Translations under genes and position numbers: made by a program | Shown here: positions 7,801 through 8,199 of the stretch, one piece after another | Layout: each line of letters starts with the position of its first letter | How positions within the stretch are numbered: position 1 is the stretch's first letter | NCBI GenBank assembly: GCA_002504435.1 | Contig: DAQP01000051.1 | Coordinates: forward strand, 1-8,199 | Origin: Euryarchaeota archaeon UBA438 | GTDB lineage: Archaea; Thermoplasmatota; Poseidoniia; Poseidoniales; Thalassarchaeaceae | Reading direction: 5' to 3' | Length of the DNA stretch: 8,199 bases | Notes under the pieces: model-generated | Seen by the model: only the letters and a program-made list of their open reading frames with translations | The model's database searches: none | Told to the model about the DNA's origin: nothing

Positions 7801-8199
7801 ACCTTCGACTTAACTCTGGATGTCGACTCTGATATCGACAAGATTTCCAGGACCGTCAAGATCACATTGGTCAGGCCGGTCCCCATCGATGACGGGCCAA
7901 CCGCGCAAGAAGCCGCTTGGTTCGGTGGCAATGTCATATTCCTACTGGTCGGAGTAGCCGTAATTTTCGGGGTTCTGTTTGTCGCGGTTAGAACCCTTAG
8001 ATCCGCAACCTCCCCACTTGAGGAGATTTCCACTCTGGATGACTATGAGATGACTGTTTCGGGTAGCGGGTGGTCGGAAGATGGTCTCCCTCAAGCGCCA
8101 TCACTGCCATCATCCGATCAAGTAGCCAATTCAATGTACGGTGGCGCCAAGGAAATCTTTGAACAGCCGCCTCCTCCAATGCCCGAGCCCGAGCCAATG
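4891..8199 (+). CDS. Large type I membrane surface protein with MAM-like and Ig-like domains (3' partial)
   Basis: An uninterrupted frame of 1103 codons from ATG 4891 to the window edge; no stop is reached. The N-terminus (MRSQY, hydrophobic at about 7-21) is a signal peptide without a lipobox. In order: an Ig-like region at about 42-180; a Ca-loop-like DVDGDNINDC at 190-199, similar to thrombospondin type 3 repeats; a jelly-roll region at about 221-398 resembling MAM/concanavalin-like domains, ending in EGVHIDSFLMF; then about five beta-rich segments between 430 and 995. One transmembrane helix follows at about 1012-1034, then Arg residues and a cytoplasmic tail with SPLEE and a Pro-rich run (QPPPPMPEPEP) at the window edge. 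Ectodomain cysteines 188/199, 273/298 and 408/430 are spaced like disulfide pairs, with Cys531 left over. Many N-glycosylation sequons occur (for example Asn53, 81, 116, 359, 832). No protease or glycosidase active site is seen. A binding, adhesion or polymer-capture role on the cell surface is inferred. Confidence 0.9.
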   Translation, partial: MRSQYPLLLCFLLIATSMSPALVGNSLEFDSADRAVQPRALIDFEVTSIEVGNSSREAMQWEQPDGEIAEYIIRDETIQINVTFTQAGTSSQPATADGWLQIWHPVGFMIMQFQVNMTLSGLQSVREEFVWTPSSAHSAVDENGYLYGGITLLGIIDGGLADDNDQNNELSRDIPVAVWQDPMENGFCGDVDGDNINDCPNIPYANTPIWVGAGYESDNTISSDPDTYGHWRMTNESSVEGENHWRVSRPGADYASNRHDRLWWGWFTPFESCDDPGHGLGYGTMDSEVTTAYGSRFCKIKVRGFDYISMHLVTSAWGQMSMNDTVRIEADAVSSVEYFDYSALNLSTTESDWSRLVWNMTGLHESGEFTMAFKFDSDGSSATEGVHIDSFLMFAIQRVPEYTIEADCDDPLPNAYLVIPADPHPPSLHCRIRNNGYVDVTLRLYTEVSNKSWMYGYPLRIDSNNNVDHDNYVVTDIVKALTVMDAWFNLSIPDGAEVQEMEWLVDINDGTTNFSKASLTIPVSVQASYSCKLEPVTIANPAATLEPGANGTIPMIFKNTGNQVATWNLGASFADTTWGMENLEWYDDSGQLVTSLELQVNEEISLYAKVIAPDQISPGIYEITLIASGRAPANFMAVWNLNIEIPVSYEIEIIPFVTQYEAPADGFFRSIEILLVNHGNSEESYDLYLDANWHLGLSLNTQRTLGITPFGGDTTVFLQLPMPYGIQPETYEITIIARSVSDPSHEEQKKVYLTIPETHLVDVEDLDMLEEVFRGGDPPRSVSWEVINDGNVDDAFYIDFDHLADVSVEASNLVTDGNGDRTPFIPAGGSFNITVLYSFGDDAFGDRTITMTASSKEAASSGASSTGSGIAEFHVGDQGWIVLLPPNDVTISEEDNDIELTFSVKNNHPTDSQLVRTDVDRDSDLFFNIVNARIEQEDRDFVLDTGATRQVTVTLHVTQENLDSLAEDQMTFDLTLDVDSDIDKISRTVKITLVRPVPIDDGPTAQEAAWFGGNVIFLLVGVAVIFGVLFVAVRTLRSATSPLEEISTLDDYEMTVSGSGWSEDGLPQAPSLPSSDQVANSMYGGAKEIFEQPPPPMPEPEPM
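6493..7875 (+). repeat. Tandem Ig-like (NEW3/CARDB-type) domain repeats within the large surface protein
   Basis: Residues about 535-995 divide into four diverged units of roughly 100 residues. They share a pattern: a strand with the sense 'proline or glycine, then alternating hydrophobics', a conserved-looking N-x-G-N step, and a closing strand. Examples are FKNTGNQVATWNL, LVNHGNSEESYDL, VINDGNVDDAFYI and VKNNHPTDSQLV at the start of each unit, with closing strands such as YEITLIASG, YEITIIARS and RTITMTASS. RIRNNGYVDVTLRL at 431-444 looks like a fifth, more divergent unit. This is the layout of NEW3/CARDB-like beta-sandwich repeats common in archaeal surface proteins. Unit boundaries are estimates. 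The DNA itself is not repeated. Confidence 0.55.

Noticed and set aside
1..8199. Mobile element, CRISPR, tRNA or rRNA content
   Set aside because: I saw no tandem spacer-repeat pattern, no terminal inverted repeats, no transposase or integrase motifs, and no tRNA or rRNA-like segments; nearly all the DNA is accounted for by five coding regions.

Overview
The window most resembles a marine planktonic euryarchaeon of the Marine Group II / Candidatus Poseidoniales type (Thermoplasmatota). This is inferred, not proven. The grounds are tightly packed protein-coding DNA of roughly balanced base composition, a putative TATA element placed to give a leaderless mRNA, and two large acidic, Asp/Asn-rich exported proteins. 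Both of those end in one transmembrane helix plus a short cytoplasmic tail. There is no rRNA, tRNA, CRISPR array, insertion sequence or other mobile element.

Layout: (1) 95-2203 (+), a membrane-anchored subtilisin-family (S8) protease with signal peptide, propeptide, complete catalytic residues, a C-terminal beta-sandwich-like region and a membrane anchor. (2) 2264-3412 (+), a PLP-dependent class I/II aminotransferase with all hallmark residues. (3) 3423-3653 (+), a 76-residue membrane protein whose likely ribosome-binding site overlaps the aminotransferase stop codon. (4) 3661-4746 (-), a 361-residue multi-pass membrane protein with a very acidic C-terminus, convergent with (3) and separated by 7 bases. 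(5) 4747-4890, a divergent intergenic region with a 10-bp perfect palindrome. (6) 4891-8199 (+), an open frame that runs off the window end. It encodes at least 1103 residues of a very large type I membrane protein with a signal peptide, a thrombospondin-3-like calcium loop, a MAM/concanavalin-like jelly roll, several Ig-like repeats, a transmembrane helix and a proline-rich cytoplasmic tail.

How the genes may work together: the protease and the large multidomain protein share an architecture (export signal, Ca-loop motif, beta-sandwich domains, one membrane anchor, and a tail with a Pro-Leu-Glu-Glu motif). That suits a cell-surface role such as protein degradation, adhesion or binding of extracellular polymers. 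The aminotransferase is ordinary cytoplasmic amino-acid metabolism and need not be linked to them. I see no clear defence, mobile or otherwise wholly new system. The least explained items are the 361-residue membrane protein, the coupled 76-residue membrane protein and the large surface protein.
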